Shown in pieces: positions 9,002 through 17,349 of a stretch of 64,000 nt of DNA. Source of the DNA: Bifidobacterium boum (GTDB taxonomy: Bacteria > Actinomycetota > Actinomycetes > Actinomycetales > Bifidobacteriaceae); contig NZ_JGYQ01000007.1 of the NCBI RefSeq assembly GCF_000741535.1, forward strand, positions 248,001-312,000. Direction: 5' to 3'. A model generated the notes under the pieces. It was not told where the DNA came from, ran no database searches, and was given only the letters and a program-made list of their open reading frames with translations. Both the position numbers and the translations under genes were made by a program. Numbering within the stretch: the stretch's first letter is position 1; every line of letters starts with the position of its first letter.

Positions 9002-9592
9002 CTACGCCTGCAACATACTCCAAACGCATTCCAGCAAAGTCAACGCCAGAACGATATTGATCATTCGGTAATGCCTGACATAGAACTTCTGTATCAGAAG
9101 TCCGGCACCGATCCATGTCAGTGTCGCGATCGTCCCCATGGTTGCAATCAGGAATTCAACTCCAACCAGAGTCCACAATGCCCGACTGTACGCAGTGATG
9201 AACCCTGTCAAAGCCGTGATGCCGAACATATAGATCTTGACATTGACGAACTGCAGCAGGAATCCTTTCGCGAACGAGGCCGACCCCTGTTCTTCGCTCA
9301 CTTCAGGCTTGCTGATGGCAATATGTATCGCAAGCCAAAGAATATACGCAGCCCCGATATACTTCATGGCCTGCAGCGCATGCGGAAGAAACGCGCCGAC
9401 TCCGTACACGAAAACGGCGCAGATGATCTGAACCGCATAGTATCCTGCGAAAATTCCCCAAAAGAGCGGTCTGCCTTTCTTCCACCCATAATTGGTCACC
9501 GTATTCAGCGCCAGGATGTTTCCCGGCCCCGGCGTGAATGCATTCACCAGCGCATAGACGAAAAAATTGGTCAGCACGTACCCCGGTATCAT
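9002..9592 (-). CDS. LysE-family amino-acid exporter
   Basis: A 196-residue membrane protein with five to six hydrophobic helices. The N-terminal signature A-F-T-P-G-P-G-N is diagnostic for the LysE/RhtB family, which exports amino acids or related small molecules by proton exchange. The ATG at 9592 is chosen because it is preceded by GGGAG at the right distance and gives the family N-terminus M-I-P; the frame extends upstream to 9658 without sequence of membrane-protein type. A LysR regulator gene lies directly upstream on the same strand and is the likely controller. Confidence 0.88.
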   Translation of the reverse strand: MIPGYVLTNFFVYALVNAFTPGPGNILALNTVTNYGWKKGRPLFWGIFAGYYAVQIICAVFVYGVGAFLPHALQAMKYIGAAYILWLAIHIAISKPEVSEEQGSASFAKGFLLQFVNVKIYMFGITALTGFITAYSRALWTLVGVEFLIATMGTIATLTWIGAGLLIQKFYVRHYRMINIVLALTLLECVWSMLQA

Positions 9593-9716
9593 GAAATCTC
9601 CCTTCGCGGTGTTGCCAAAGCGTTGTCCCGGCATTGAAACGTCGCTGAAATCATTCATACCGCAAATGGAGATTAATAGGTAAGACTTATTTTACATGCT
9701 TTTACATAGCCGCTTC

Positions 9717-10646
9717 CTATGAATGTTTCGGCGCATACTTGCCCAACACATCCACGTAGATCGCCCCAAGCTCCGAGAGGCTCTGCCCTTTGCACAGCAC
9801 ATACCCGATGTGCATCTTCTCTTTCTGAGCCAACGGCACCGAGACAATCTGACGCCCCTGGAGGTATTTCGGAAAGATTCCGCTCGAAATGGTGTATCCG
9901 TCAAGCCCGATCATCAGGTTCACGATGGCTGCACGGTCGCTGACGCGGATTTCCTTCTCGGAGAGCTCTGTGCTGAACGGCTCCTCGGAAAAATCCGCCG
10001 ACTCATAGCTGCCTTGGAGGAAATTCAATCTCGGATACGGCTGCAGGTCTTTCAACGTGACGGATGCTTTGCCCGCCAATGGATGCTTTGCCCGAAGGAA
10101 CACGTGCGGGTCGGCGGAAAACAGTTCATGGAAGACGAGCCCCATCTCATCCATCGTCTTGTGCAGAAACGTCCTGTTCCTGTCACACAGATAGATGATG
10201 CCCACGTCGCAGAAGCGATTCTTCACATCCTCCAATATGCGGTGGGTCTGGGTTTCATTGAGGATGAACTCGAACCGCTCCTGGCCAAAAGTCTGGACCA
10301 TCTCGACGAATGCATTCGCCGTGAACGTGTAATGCTGGGTCGAGACGCAAAAACGCTGCTTCGCCGGTTTGCTCAACATGAAGCGGTCTTCCAGAAGGTC
10401 CATCTCCTGTATCACCTGCCGGGCGTATCCGAGGAACTCCACGCCTTCTTTCGTCAAGGCGACGCCGCTGCGGCTTCGGGTGAATATCTCGAACCCGACT
10501 TCCTTCTCCGCCGCCTTCAACGCCGCCGACAGACTCGGCTGGGAAACATGAAGCTGTTTCGCCGCCTCGGTGATCGAACCGATCTCAGCCACAGCGACGA
10601 TGTATTTCAAAACCGAATGGTCATCATCCCGCCCTCGCAAATCCAC
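9717..10646 (-). CDS. LysR-family transcriptional regulator (start region apparently frameshifted)
   Basis: The frame encodes a complete LysR protein: helix-turn-helix (S-I-T-E-A-A-K-Q-L-H-V-S-Q-P-S-L-S), linker helix, then an effector domain of about 200 residues. The first LysR-like residues are V-L-K-Y-I-V-A-V-A-E, but no ATG lies in this frame. Just upstream, an ATG-ATG pair at 10627/10624 preceded by GAGGGCGGG reads M-M-T-I-R and then stops. One extra base near 10612 would join it to the body, giving the usual M-T-I-R-x-L-K start. I list the in-frame GTG at 10646 as the best available start. The LysE exporter downstream is the likely target. Confidence 0.75.
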   Translation of the reverse strand: MDLRGRDDDHSVLKYIVAVAEIGSITEAAKQLHVSQPSLSAALKAAEKEVGFEIFTRSRSGVALTKEGVEFLGYARQVIQEMDLLEDRFMLSKPAKQRFCVSTQHYTFTANAFVEMVQTFGQERFEFILNETQTHRILEDVKNRFCDVGIIYLCDRNRTFLHKTMDEMGLVFHELFSADPHVFLRAKHPLAGKASVTLKDLQPYPRLNFLQGSYESADFSEEPFSTELSEKEIRVSDRAAIVNLMIGLDGYTISSGIFPKYLQGRQIVSVPLAQKEKMHIGYVLCKGQSLSELGAIYVDVLGKYAPKHS

Positions 10647-10804
10647 AAATCCTGACGTGCTGCACCGGCAGACGCAGCCGCAATCGAAAACAGCAAGCCG
10701 CAGCCCGCGGCAACCGCAATCGCAACCCGCTGTTGGCTCAATCACTAACCCAACCCACCGACACCCAGTTCTCGGAGACAGAAGACGCAACCCCCACCCC
10801 ACAC

Positions 10805-11225
10805 AACCTCCGTCATCGGCGACAAATCCACAGGTCGCCGAAGACGGAAGTTACAGACCCCGAAACAGGATCCCAAACCTCCACCATCGGCGACAAAATC
10901 ATGGGATTGCCGAGAACGGAAATCAGCAGGCCGATTTGACCCCGCTGAACCTCCACTATCGGCGAACCCCGAAACTGTCGCCGAAGATGGAGGATACAGA
11001 CCCCCAAAACAGATCCCGAACCTCCGTCATCGGCGACCCAACCAACCACTCGCCGATGACGGAAGTTAAAGACCCCGGAAAAGGATTCCTAGTCTCCCTC
11101 TTCGGCGACACCCTCACAACTCGCCGAAGACGGAGGTCAGATGGCCCCAAACCTACCTATCCTCCCTACGTATCCTCCACCATCGGCGACCCATCAACTA
11201 CTCGCCGATACTGGAGGTTGCAGAC
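10805..11225. repeat. palindromic repeat array 1 (six units, about 72-bp period)
   Basis: Six units begin at about 10805, 10876, 10947, 11019, 11091 and 11171. Each has a left arm like AACCTCCGTCATCGGCGA, a loop of roughly 10-14 variable bases, and a right arm like TCGCCGAAGACGGAAGTTA, followed by a conserved spacer of the form CAGACCCCGAAACAGGATCC. The stem is up to 16 base pairs. The array fills the gap between the LysR gene and the GNAT gene. The same unit recurs at 23491-23725 and 24448-24795. No cas gene, transposase or protein-coding frame is associated. Confidence 0.85.
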
Positions 11226-11469
11226 CTCTGAAAAGGACAGCATTACTGCGGCGAAGAGACATCCGAGCCGAAATCGTGATATTGCCGTTCAGCCGTCCGC
11301 TTCCGCCCCGATCAGCGGTTGGCAATCTGTCGAAGCGTCCCCACGCATGCCTTCAGCATGCCGATTCCCATGACCCCAATGGATTCAGCGCCTAGACTTT
11401 TCAACGAAATCCGCCGTCGCACACTTCAACCTCAGCAAACCGGAATTGGCTTACGCAGTCCGCGCAGCC

Positions 11470-11964
11470 CTATAGCTCTTTTTTCATGTAAATTACGTCA
11501 GCCATCGGATTGTGATAATACGGCTCGCATTCCTCAAATCCATTCTTTTTATACAACCCTATCGCCGCTTTCAAAGGGACAATCGTGTCCAGAACCATTT
11601 CCTTATAGCCAGCCTGCTTTGCATGATCTATGATTTCCGCAACAAGCGACTCCCCCAAATGCATCCCGCGCGCCTCAGGCTTAACGTACAGCCTCTTCAT
11701 TTCACAGCGCTCAGCATTATGCCTGTGGTATGCAACCATGCCAATAACACGATCCGTCTCATCCACTGCAACAAGCAGTTCCCCCTGCGGAGCAGTATAT
11801 TTTTCGGCAGGATTCTTCAACTCTTCTTCGATGTTCTGAAAGGCCAGATCCCGATTCAACCGCTTCGTATACTCTATGATCAATTCCCTGACCTGGGAAA
11901 TATAATCCTTGCCATCTTTGATAGTCACACTCTTCTTCATAGCCATATTCTTACCACTTGCCAT
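11470..11964 (-). CDS. GNAT-family N-acetyltransferase
   Basis: A 164-residue acetyltransferase. The acetyl-CoA pyrophosphate loop motif appears as V-K-P-E-A-R-G-M-H-L-G around residues 92-102, followed by the helix L-V-A-E-I-I-D-H-A and the C-terminal G-L-Y-K-K-N-G-F-E-E-C. Substrate is unknown. An internal methionine a few codons later (M-A-M or M-K-K) could be the true start since the ribosome site is weak. Codon use is more AT-rich than in the core genes, and the gene sits next to a palindromic array among other accessory genes. Confidence 0.85.
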   Translation of the reverse strand: MASGKNMAMKKSVTIKDGKDYISQVRELIIEYTKRLNRDLAFQNIEEELKNPAEKYTAPQGELLVAVDETDRVIGMVAYHRHNAERCEMKRLYVKPEARGMHLGESLVAEIIDHAKQAGYKEMVLDTIVPLKAAIGLYKKNGFEECEPYYHNPMADVIYMKKEL

Positions 11965-12012
11965 CGCTATTCGCCCAGTGCTGAATACAGCCGAGTCCCA
12001 CTGCTTTCCCCG

Positions 12013-12753
12013 CTATTTTCTCAACGCCTCGCTCAGGGAACCCGGAACGCTCCGCGGCCCCCGAACCGCAGAGATGCCATACTCGCCCTTGAGCCTATCG
12101 AATGTGAATGCGCCCGGCTTATACCGTTTCCGCAGCCGTATCCTCATCACAGACGTTATGGTCAGGTTGCCGTCGCGATAGTCATAGGGAATATTCGTTT
12201 TCACAACCTTGCATTTGTAGAGAATGGCACAGATGGGCAACGCCACATACATGTATACGGTGTCGCCCGCCTTGATGCCTTTGCCCTGCTTCCAATCGAT
12301 CTCCTTTGCATGGTCAAAGGCGTGCTCAATGTCGTAATACCGAGGGTTTGCCGGGACGATCCATTCCTTGGGCGGCCGCAACCGTTGCTGTTCTTGCTTT
12401 GACGCCGTCACGAAATAGCTTTCGTCGATCCACATGCATATGTCCTCCAACGGGACCGTGCCGTCCAGGAGGATGGATATCCAGTTGCCCCGGTTAAGGT
12501 GATAGCCGCGACAATACCCCGTCTGCTGCGACAGCATATCGACAAGCATCGGATCGCCCATCTTCACGTTGATGATGTCGACTCGATCCGTCCCATTCAA
12601 CCCCAACCTGTCTTTCGGGACATCCATGATGATGGCGAACCACTTATGGTTGTCCCTATGGCGAAGAACCGGGAAATCCGGTGCGGTCGGCAGCGGATAA
12701 TCCGGGACAACGCCGTATTTCTTCTTCACGTATTCGAAGATTTCTTCACGCAT
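12013..12753 (-). CDS. MmcQ/YjbR-domain protein with C-terminal EVE/PUA-like region
   Basis: Residues 1-115 match the MmcQ/YjbR fold (P-D-F-P-V-L-R-H-R-D-N-H-K-W-F-A-I, later L-N-R-G-N-W-I-S-I and W-I-D-E-S-Y), a double-stranded DNA-binding-like domain of unsettled function. Residues 128-246 have an EVE or PUA-like look: Y-Y-D-I-E-H-A-F, then G-D-T-V-Y-M-Y-V-A-L-P-I-C-A-I-L-Y-K-C-K-V. Such domains bind modified bases in DNA or RNA. The combination suggests a nucleic-acid-binding accessory protein. Function is not known. Confidence 0.7.
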   Translation of the reverse strand: MREEIFEYVKKKYGVVPDYPLPTAPDFPVLRHRDNHKWFAIIMDVPKDRLGLNGTDRVDIINVKMGDPMLVDMLSQQTGYCRGYHLNRGNWISILLDGTVPLEDICMWIDESYFVTASKQEQQRLRPPKEWIVPANPRYYDIEHAFDHAKEIDWKQGKGIKAGDTVYMYVALPICAILYKCKVVKTNIPYDYRDGNLTITSVMRIRLRKRYKPGAFTFDRLKGEYGISAVRGPRSVPGSLSEALRK

Positions 12754-12780
12754 GGTCCATCCTCCTTTTGAAACCCGTCG

Positions 12781-12960
12781 CTATTTCAGCTTCGCAAACA
12801 CATCGCCGATGTCCTCGTCAATGCAGATGCTCCTGTCTGCAATCTCGCTCGGGCAAAACGCCTCATCATCATAATTGACGCAGGCATACACAGCCTTTTC
12901 ATCGCCAGGGTCATTTTGCCAAAACGGATACTTTACAATGACCGGCGTGTTGCCCCCCCC
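12781..12960 (-). pseudogene. 3' fragment of a SirTM-type sirtuin gene
   Basis: The last 60 codons before the stop at 12781 (N-T-P-V-I-V-K-Y-P-F-W-Q through S-I-C-I-D-E-D-I-G-D-V-F) are closely similar to the C-terminus of the intact sirtuin at 24838-25839. Similarity ends abruptly at a run of nine C at 12953-12961, and the upstream codons to 13005 are unrelated. This is a truncated paralogue lacking the catalytic core, left 28 bases upstream of the YjbR gene. Confidence 0.8.
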
Positions 12961-13019
12961 CACACACATCATCTGTTCACTTGCCCCGCCTGCCCCACAT
13001 ACCACCTACCACCTTGTTG

Positions 13020-14036
13020 TCATCGGCGTCCATGCGGCTGCGGCAATACAGACGGCGCACCGCAGGGAACCCCGGCCTCGCGTAGCTTCCGTTCCAACGG
13101 CGCGCGCCGTACCACGTCATCGAAAGTAAAACGAACAACGGCGCTGACACCGCATCGATACAACATCTGCGATCGCTCACGTTCGTCCTCAACAATCGCG
13201 GCAATCGAACGCCCGCCCGTCATGCTGGGATCCACGTACTTTTGCTGACCGTCCAGTTCACCGACCACAATCCGCCCGTCCGGCAAGTACCACGAAAAAT
13301 CCACGCGTCTCACCTTCCGTGCGCCATCCGGCCCTATGCACGTGAATTCCACTTGCTGCTCCGGCCAAGGAAAACCAAGCTCAAAGATGACGGCCAGAGC
13401 AAAAGACTCGCCACCGTTTTCGCTCAATCCTCGCGCCTTGCTCATGACGAATGCCGGCAAATACCGGTTGCGCCCAACGTAGGCTTGACTGCAATAATCC
13501 AGAAACGCAGTATTGTCAACAGAATTTTGCCGAATCGCCGATTCGAATACGGGGAATGCGTCATGGAACGTTTCCGTTCGCCCGCAGTCGAAAAGCGTGC
13601 GCGTGGGATCGGCGACCTGCGTGTTGTCGTGCATGGTGACGTGGTTCATGTGCCGTGCCGGAAGGTAGATACGGCGCAGCTGCGAATGCGTGGCTCGATT
13701 GGGATTGCCGTATGGCTTTGCGATGGTGATGACGCCGCTCTTATGAAGATACGCGGAATGGTCGAGCCCCCAAACCGCGGCTGCCGATCTGCCGGCGATG
13801 ATAGTTTCAGGCTTTTCGCGGCATAACGTGCTACCGATGTGTTGCACTTTGCTGATGTGGTTGAGCATGCTCCAATATTCGGGTTCCGCATACATGCCGC
13901 GGTGAGGGGTAACAAGTTCGCAGCTCTCTGCCATTCGGCGTACGGTGACGCGTTCGGTATTTGAGCGAGGTGTGTAGCATTGGCGCGCTTGGTGGGCTTG
14001 GCGTACTTGTTGCTTGATGTGCAGGCGCATGGTCAT
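13020..14036 (-). CDS. AbiEi-like protein with C-terminal DUF559-type nuclease-fold domain
   Basis: This 338-residue protein resembles an actinobacterial family annotated either as AbiEi-type antitoxin or as hypothetical. A central part (A-G-R-S-A-A-A-V-W-G-L, V-A-D-P-T-R-T-L-F-D-C) matches the AbiEi C-terminal type. The C-terminus (V-D-F-S-W, G-E-L-D-G-Q-Q-K-Y) followed by an arginine-rich helix resembles DUF559/Vsr-like endonuclease folds. No AbiEii nucleotidyltransferase partner lies on either side, so a toxin-antitoxin role is unsupported. It may be an orphan regulator or nuclease-like protein. Confidence 0.6.
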   Translation of the reverse strand: MTMRLHIKQQVRQAHQARQCYTPRSNTERVTVRRMAESCELVTPHRGMYAEPEYWSMLNHISKVQHIGSTLCREKPETIIAGRSAAAVWGLDHSAYLHKSGVITIAKPYGNPNRATHSQLRRIYLPARHMNHVTMHDNTQVADPTRTLFDCGRTETFHDAFPVFESAIRQNSVDNTAFLDYCSQAYVGRNRYLPAFVMSKARGLSENGGESFALAVIFELGFPWPEQQVEFTCIGPDGARKVRRVDFSWYLPDGRIVVGELDGQQKYVDPSMTGGRSIAAIVEDERERSQMLYRCGVSAVVRFTFDDVVRRAPLERKLREAGVPCGAPSVLPQPHGRR

Positions 14037-14809
14037 GGATTTTACCGTAGAGGGATTGGGTTGCGATTATCCACTCGAATCGGGGGTTGTGGTCGACACG
14101 CGGTGAGGGTATGGAATAAGGGGCGGAATAAATGGAATAAGCGGAAACGAACGGCTGTGATGCTTGGAGCTGCGGGCGATAACTGTGACCAAGTGACAGC
14201 AACTGTAACTGGAATGACAATGGCTGCGGCCAAGCGGCGAACTGTGACAGGATTATGGAAACTGTGACTAGATGACAATGACTGTGACTGGGGTGACGGA
14301 ATCTGTCGCCTCGGTCACAGTTGCTGTCACGATCACCTCGCGTTGTTGTAACACCAGTCATAGTGCTGCCCAGCCGCGCACCACGGCACAACCGTCACGG
14401 CAAACCCCGGAAAACCGCCATTCCCGACACCTCCGAATGGGGGCTCTCACAGCCAAACCACCTACGGAAGCTGCCAACTCCAAATGGGGACTTTCACAGC
14501 CGATTGGGGTGGTTAGCGGCAGACGGATTGAATTACTGCAGGGTTAGTGACAACTTCCGTGATAAAAATGACAATTTCTGTCACATTCGTCACGGAAGTT
14601 GTCATCAACCCCGCAGTAATTGTCGCTACCCCCGCAGAAAACGAATCAAGGGGCCAAAACGAGACCAAAGCGAGACTTAATAATCCGATGATCAGGCAGG
14701 ATCAACCGGTTCCAGGCCGCTTAAGCCATCGAAACCGCCTAAGCCGCCCAGTCCAAACAATCCAAATAATCCAGACAGGCCACCTCGACCCCTTGGACGC
14801 TCCACTCAC
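14037..14809. other. 770-base structured non-coding region rich in TGTGAC/TGACA motifs
   Basis: Between 14181 and 14330 the motif AACTGTGAC or close variants occurs at least five times in direct orientation and then inverted. The segment 14193-14209 pairs with 14314-14330 over 17 bases with one G-U. A further near-perfect palindrome lies at 14532-14620. Two copies of an AATGGGG(G/A)CT(C/T)TCACAGCC motif lie near 14431 and 14481. Open frames overlap but look like by-products of these repeats. The region lies downstream of the pilus sortase gene and upstream of the AbiEi-like gene. Confidence 0.6.
14532..14620. repeat. long near-perfect palindrome (31-base arms)
   Basis: Left arm 14532-14562 and right arm 14590-14620 are complementary at 28 of 31 positions, with a perfect 15-base inner block (TGACAACTTCCGTGA). 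The 27-base loop itself contains the inverted pair TGACA/TGTCA. It could be a cruciform or an RNA hairpin. It lies about 190 bases downstream of the sortase gene stop (minus strand) and could also help end the pilus transcript. Confidence 0.75.
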
Positions 14810-15901
14810 CTAGCGTTTGCTGCGATACGTGGGACTACGATGCTTGGGGGGTGACTTGCGGTAGGCGCGCCCGGAGTTGTGCGACCCGGAGGATTCGCGG
14901 GAGCTGCGGCTGCGCACGAACCAGGTGCCGAGCGCGATCAGGGCCGCGAGCACCAGCAATACCACGATGATCGTGATGAACACCATGGTGGTCGGATCAT
15001 CGTATTGCGTGTTGTCCGGCGTGGTCGGGTTCGGAATACGATGCCCGCGCACCAGCAGTCGATGCGAGTTCACGCCGTATGGCGTGCAGGTTATAAGCGT
15101 GGCGAAATCCGCCGAAGTGCGGATGTCCAATGCGCTCAGGTCGTCCGGCAGGACCACTTTGATCTGATCGACCTGGTACGTGTAGGTGTCGTCGAGCACA
15201 TGGAATGCGAAGGTGTCGCCTTTTGCCAGCTCATCCAAGCCAGTGAATAGTCGCGCGGACGGCAGGCCGGTATGGCCGGAGATCACCGCGTGCGTGGTCG
15301 GCCCGCCGACCGGCAGTGAGGTGCCCGCCAAATGCCCGGTGGCAACCTGCAGCACGCCTTCATCGGTGCCGTGGTAGATCGGCAGTTTCACTTTGATGCG
15401 CGGTATGGTCACGTAGCCCATGATGCCGGTGCCGGTCACGTTGAGCGTCTCGTTGTATTCATGCTTCTGTTCGTCGGTCATGTGCCAGCGGTCGCTGGTG
15501 GCGGCGAGTCTGATGTTGTAGGCGTGGGCGGCGTCGAGGAGTTTTTTCTTCTCCGCTTTACTCATGTCGTTGGTTTTGGCCACATAACCGGCCACCGCGT
15601 AGGACTGGTGCATACGATTCCACCAGTCGGCCACGGATGGGTAGGCGATGAGGCCAAGTCCGCCGATAAGCACGATGACAAGGAAGCCAATAAGAATGTT
15701 CAGGCCGAGGTTGTCTTTGTTGCGTTTTTTGCGACGGTCGACGCGAGTCATCGTTTCCGATTGCCGCGCGTCGGTTTCCGGGGCTGTTGCGTCGGTTTCG
15801 GGGGTCGCAGCATCTTCGGATGCAACGCTTTCGGCGTCGCTATCCGTTATCTGGCGTTCTTTACGCCGTTTGCCGGTATGTTTCTCATTCGAGTCGAACA
15901 T
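14810..15901 (-). CDS. srtC: class C sortase (pilus polymerase)
   Basis: About 363 residues: a long polar, acidic cytoplasmic N-terminus, a membrane helix (residues 70-90), the sortase barrel and a second C-terminal membrane helix with a basic tail, the class C arrangement. Catalytic residues are visible as histidine in I-S-G-H-T-G-L-P, cysteine in T-L-I-T-C-T-P-Y-G (about residue 272) and arginine in L-L-V-R-G-H-R. Class C sortases join pilin subunits through lysine isopeptide bonds on the cell surface. The ATG at 15901 overlaps the stop of the preceding pilin gene (TGATG), implying translational coupling. Confidence 0.93.
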   Translation of the reverse strand: MFDSNEKHTGKRRKERQITDSDAESVASEDAATPETDATAPETDARQSETMTRVDRRKKRNKDNLGLNILIGFLVIVLIGGLGLIAYPSVADWWNRMHQSYAVAGYVAKTNDMSKAEKKKLLDAAHAYNIRLAATSDRWHMTDEQKHEYNETLNVTGTGIMGYVTIPRIKVKLPIYHGTDEGVLQVATGHLAGTSLPVGGPTTHAVISGHTGLPSARLFTGLDELAKGDTFAFHVLDDTYTYQVDQIKVVLPDDLSALDIRTSADFATLITCTPYGVNSHRLLVRGHRIPNPTTPDNTQYDDPTTMVFITIIVVLLVLAALIALGTWFVRSRSSRESSGSHNSGRAYRKSPPKHRSPTYRSKR

Positions 15902-16932
15902 CACTCGCTATCGTCCGGGGAGGTTTGTGTCGCGGCGTTTTCCGTGGTGTTCTTCTTGCGTACCACGACGGTGATTGCAATGCCCGCAGCGGCCAGTACG
16001 ACTACGATCACGGCGATGATGGCAACGCTCGCACCGGTTTTCGCCAATCCGGGCTTGGCGGTGTTGGTTACCGTGTAATCGTTGTTTTCACGGTCGACGA
16101 GCGCGGTGTAGTTGCCCGGCACGTTCGCTTCGACCACGGTGTACTCGTGCTTGGCTTGCAAGCCCTTCCACGTGTATTTCCAGTCGTTGGCGTTGCTGAG
16201 CATGATGGAATCGTAGATCTTGCCGTCTTGCAGCAGGTTCATCGTCACGCTTTCGGGGCGCTTGGACTGATCCTTGTCTTTCCACACCTTGTTCACGCTG
16301 ATGGTGGTGGTGGGCGGGACCGCGCAGTCCGCTTTCGGTTCGATGCTGAGGGTGCGCTGGTCGTCGGCATCCTTGTGCACGTTCGGCAGGGCGACGAGCA
16401 TGGCAGCGGTCTGGCAGGTGAGCGCGTTGCCCTGGTAGGGGGCGACGACCGCGAGGTAGAGGCCGTCCTTCATTTGGTTGAAGGTGGCAACACCGGCGCT
16501 ATCGGTTCTGAGCGTGTTTTCCGCGGCGGGCTTGTTTACGGCGATGTACCCGGCCATGGTATTGGTGAAGTCGCGCAGAGTTTGCTGGTCAGCGTTGAGA
16601 ATATCCCAATCCACCGGGTATGCGGTGTGGTTGGCGAAGTCGCCGGTGGGCGTGTAGCCGCCTTTGGCGGACCAGTCGGCCAGGCGGTACAGGTTGATGT
16701 CGGCGTTCTTGAGCGCGGCTTCCTGGTATTGGTAGGTGACGGTGAGGCTGCCTTCCGCAGTGGTACCGGATGCAGTAGTGCCGGATGCCGTGTTGGTGGT
16801 GGCGGCGGTGGCGGCGGGCGCGCTCAAGCCGATGGTTGCGAGCATGAGTGCGAACATGCAGCACAACGCCATGATAATGCGGTGCTTTGCCGTTCTGTTG
16901 TTCATCTCTGCCCTCTCGTTGTGGCTTGTCAT
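15901..16932 (-). CDS. LPXTG-type minor (putative base) pilin with Cna-B domain
   Basis: 343 residues: signal peptide ending at A-T-A-A-T, a threonine-rich patch, an N-terminal domain, then a Cna-B repeat (I-S-V-N-K-V-W-K-D-K-D with W-K-Y-T-W-K-G-L and Y-T-V-V-E). The cell-wall sorting signal is L-A-K-T-G rather than L-P-x-T-G, then a hydrophobic helix and basic tail. L-A-x-T-G signals are typical of subunits linked to peptidoglycan last, so I infer a pilus base. A second in-frame ATG at 16905 also has a good site. It is coupled to the sortase gene. Confidence 0.85.
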   Translation of the reverse strand: MTSHNERAEMNNRTAKHRIIMALCCMFALMLATIGLSAPAATAATTNTASGTTASGTTAEGSLTVTYQYQEAALKNADINLYRLADWSAKGGYTPTGDFANHTAYPVDWDILNADQQTLRDFTNTMAGYIAVNKPAAENTLRTDSAGVATFNQMKDGLYLAVVAPYQGNALTCQTAAMLVALPNVHKDADDQRTLSIEPKADCAVPPTTTISVNKVWKDKDQSKRPESVTMNLLQDGKIYDSIMLSNANDWKYTWKGLQAKHEYTVVEANVPGNYTALVDRENNDYTVTNTAKPGLAKTGASVAIIAVIVVVLAAAGIAITVVVRKKNTTENAATQTSPDDSE

Positions 16933-17349
16933 TTCTTTCCCCTCGTCGGAAGTTCCCTAGTTTTCCTGGTCAGGGTCCTTAGGATGCGGACAGCTGGCAA
17001 CCGTGTTCGGCGCGTTTGCTGGCCATTCGTAACATAAGGACAAGTTCAGGACACACGGCTCAACATATGTTGTGTTGGGCGACGTGGTTGGGCACAACGT
17101 GCGCTGTGATGCCTTGATAGGCGGGTACGACGTGTGTTGTGCGAAGTTGGGTGCGGTTGGGCACTGACGGCCGGATCCGGTGCGTAGCCGGATCCGGGTC
17201 ATGTGCGTATTAAGTTATTTTGGCTTTTGCCGTGGGGTGGAATCAAGCGGATGCCGCAACAGCAGGCCCAAATCTTCACCCATTGGACGACCACTATTGA
17301 AGCATCGCGCTTGACCCACATTTATTTTCTTGGCTTGCCGTGGCTACGC
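16933..17349. promoter_or_regulatory. intergenic region between major pilin and base-pilin/sortase genes
   Basis: These 417 bases contain a hairpin made of two copies of the self-complementary CCGGATCCGG (17171-17180 and 17188-17197), about 150 bases downstream of the major pilin stop, and a perfect 12-base palindrome CAACATATGTTG at 17061-17072. The hairpin could attenuate read-through from the highly expressed pilin into the base-pilin and sortase genes, and the palindrome could be an operator for a separate promoter. No coding region was recognised. Confidence 0.5.

Noticed and set aside
10805..11225. Regular repeat array as a CRISPR
   Set aside because: Each unit is a long palindrome with a short variable loop and a conserved, not variable, spacer between units. 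No cas genes are present.
12781..13005. 74-codon open frame as a small gene
   Set aside because: Only the last 60 codons match a sirtuin tail. The start region is a GTG/C-tract artefact without a ribosome site.
13831..14391. 186-codon open frame in the structured gap
   Set aside because: It overlaps the AbiEi-like gene in another frame and is encoded partly by the TGTGAC repeats.
15332..17037. Long plus-strand open frames opposite the pilus genes
   Set aside because: They are complements of high-GC coding regions, of low complexity and without family matches. The minus-strand genes have clear domains.
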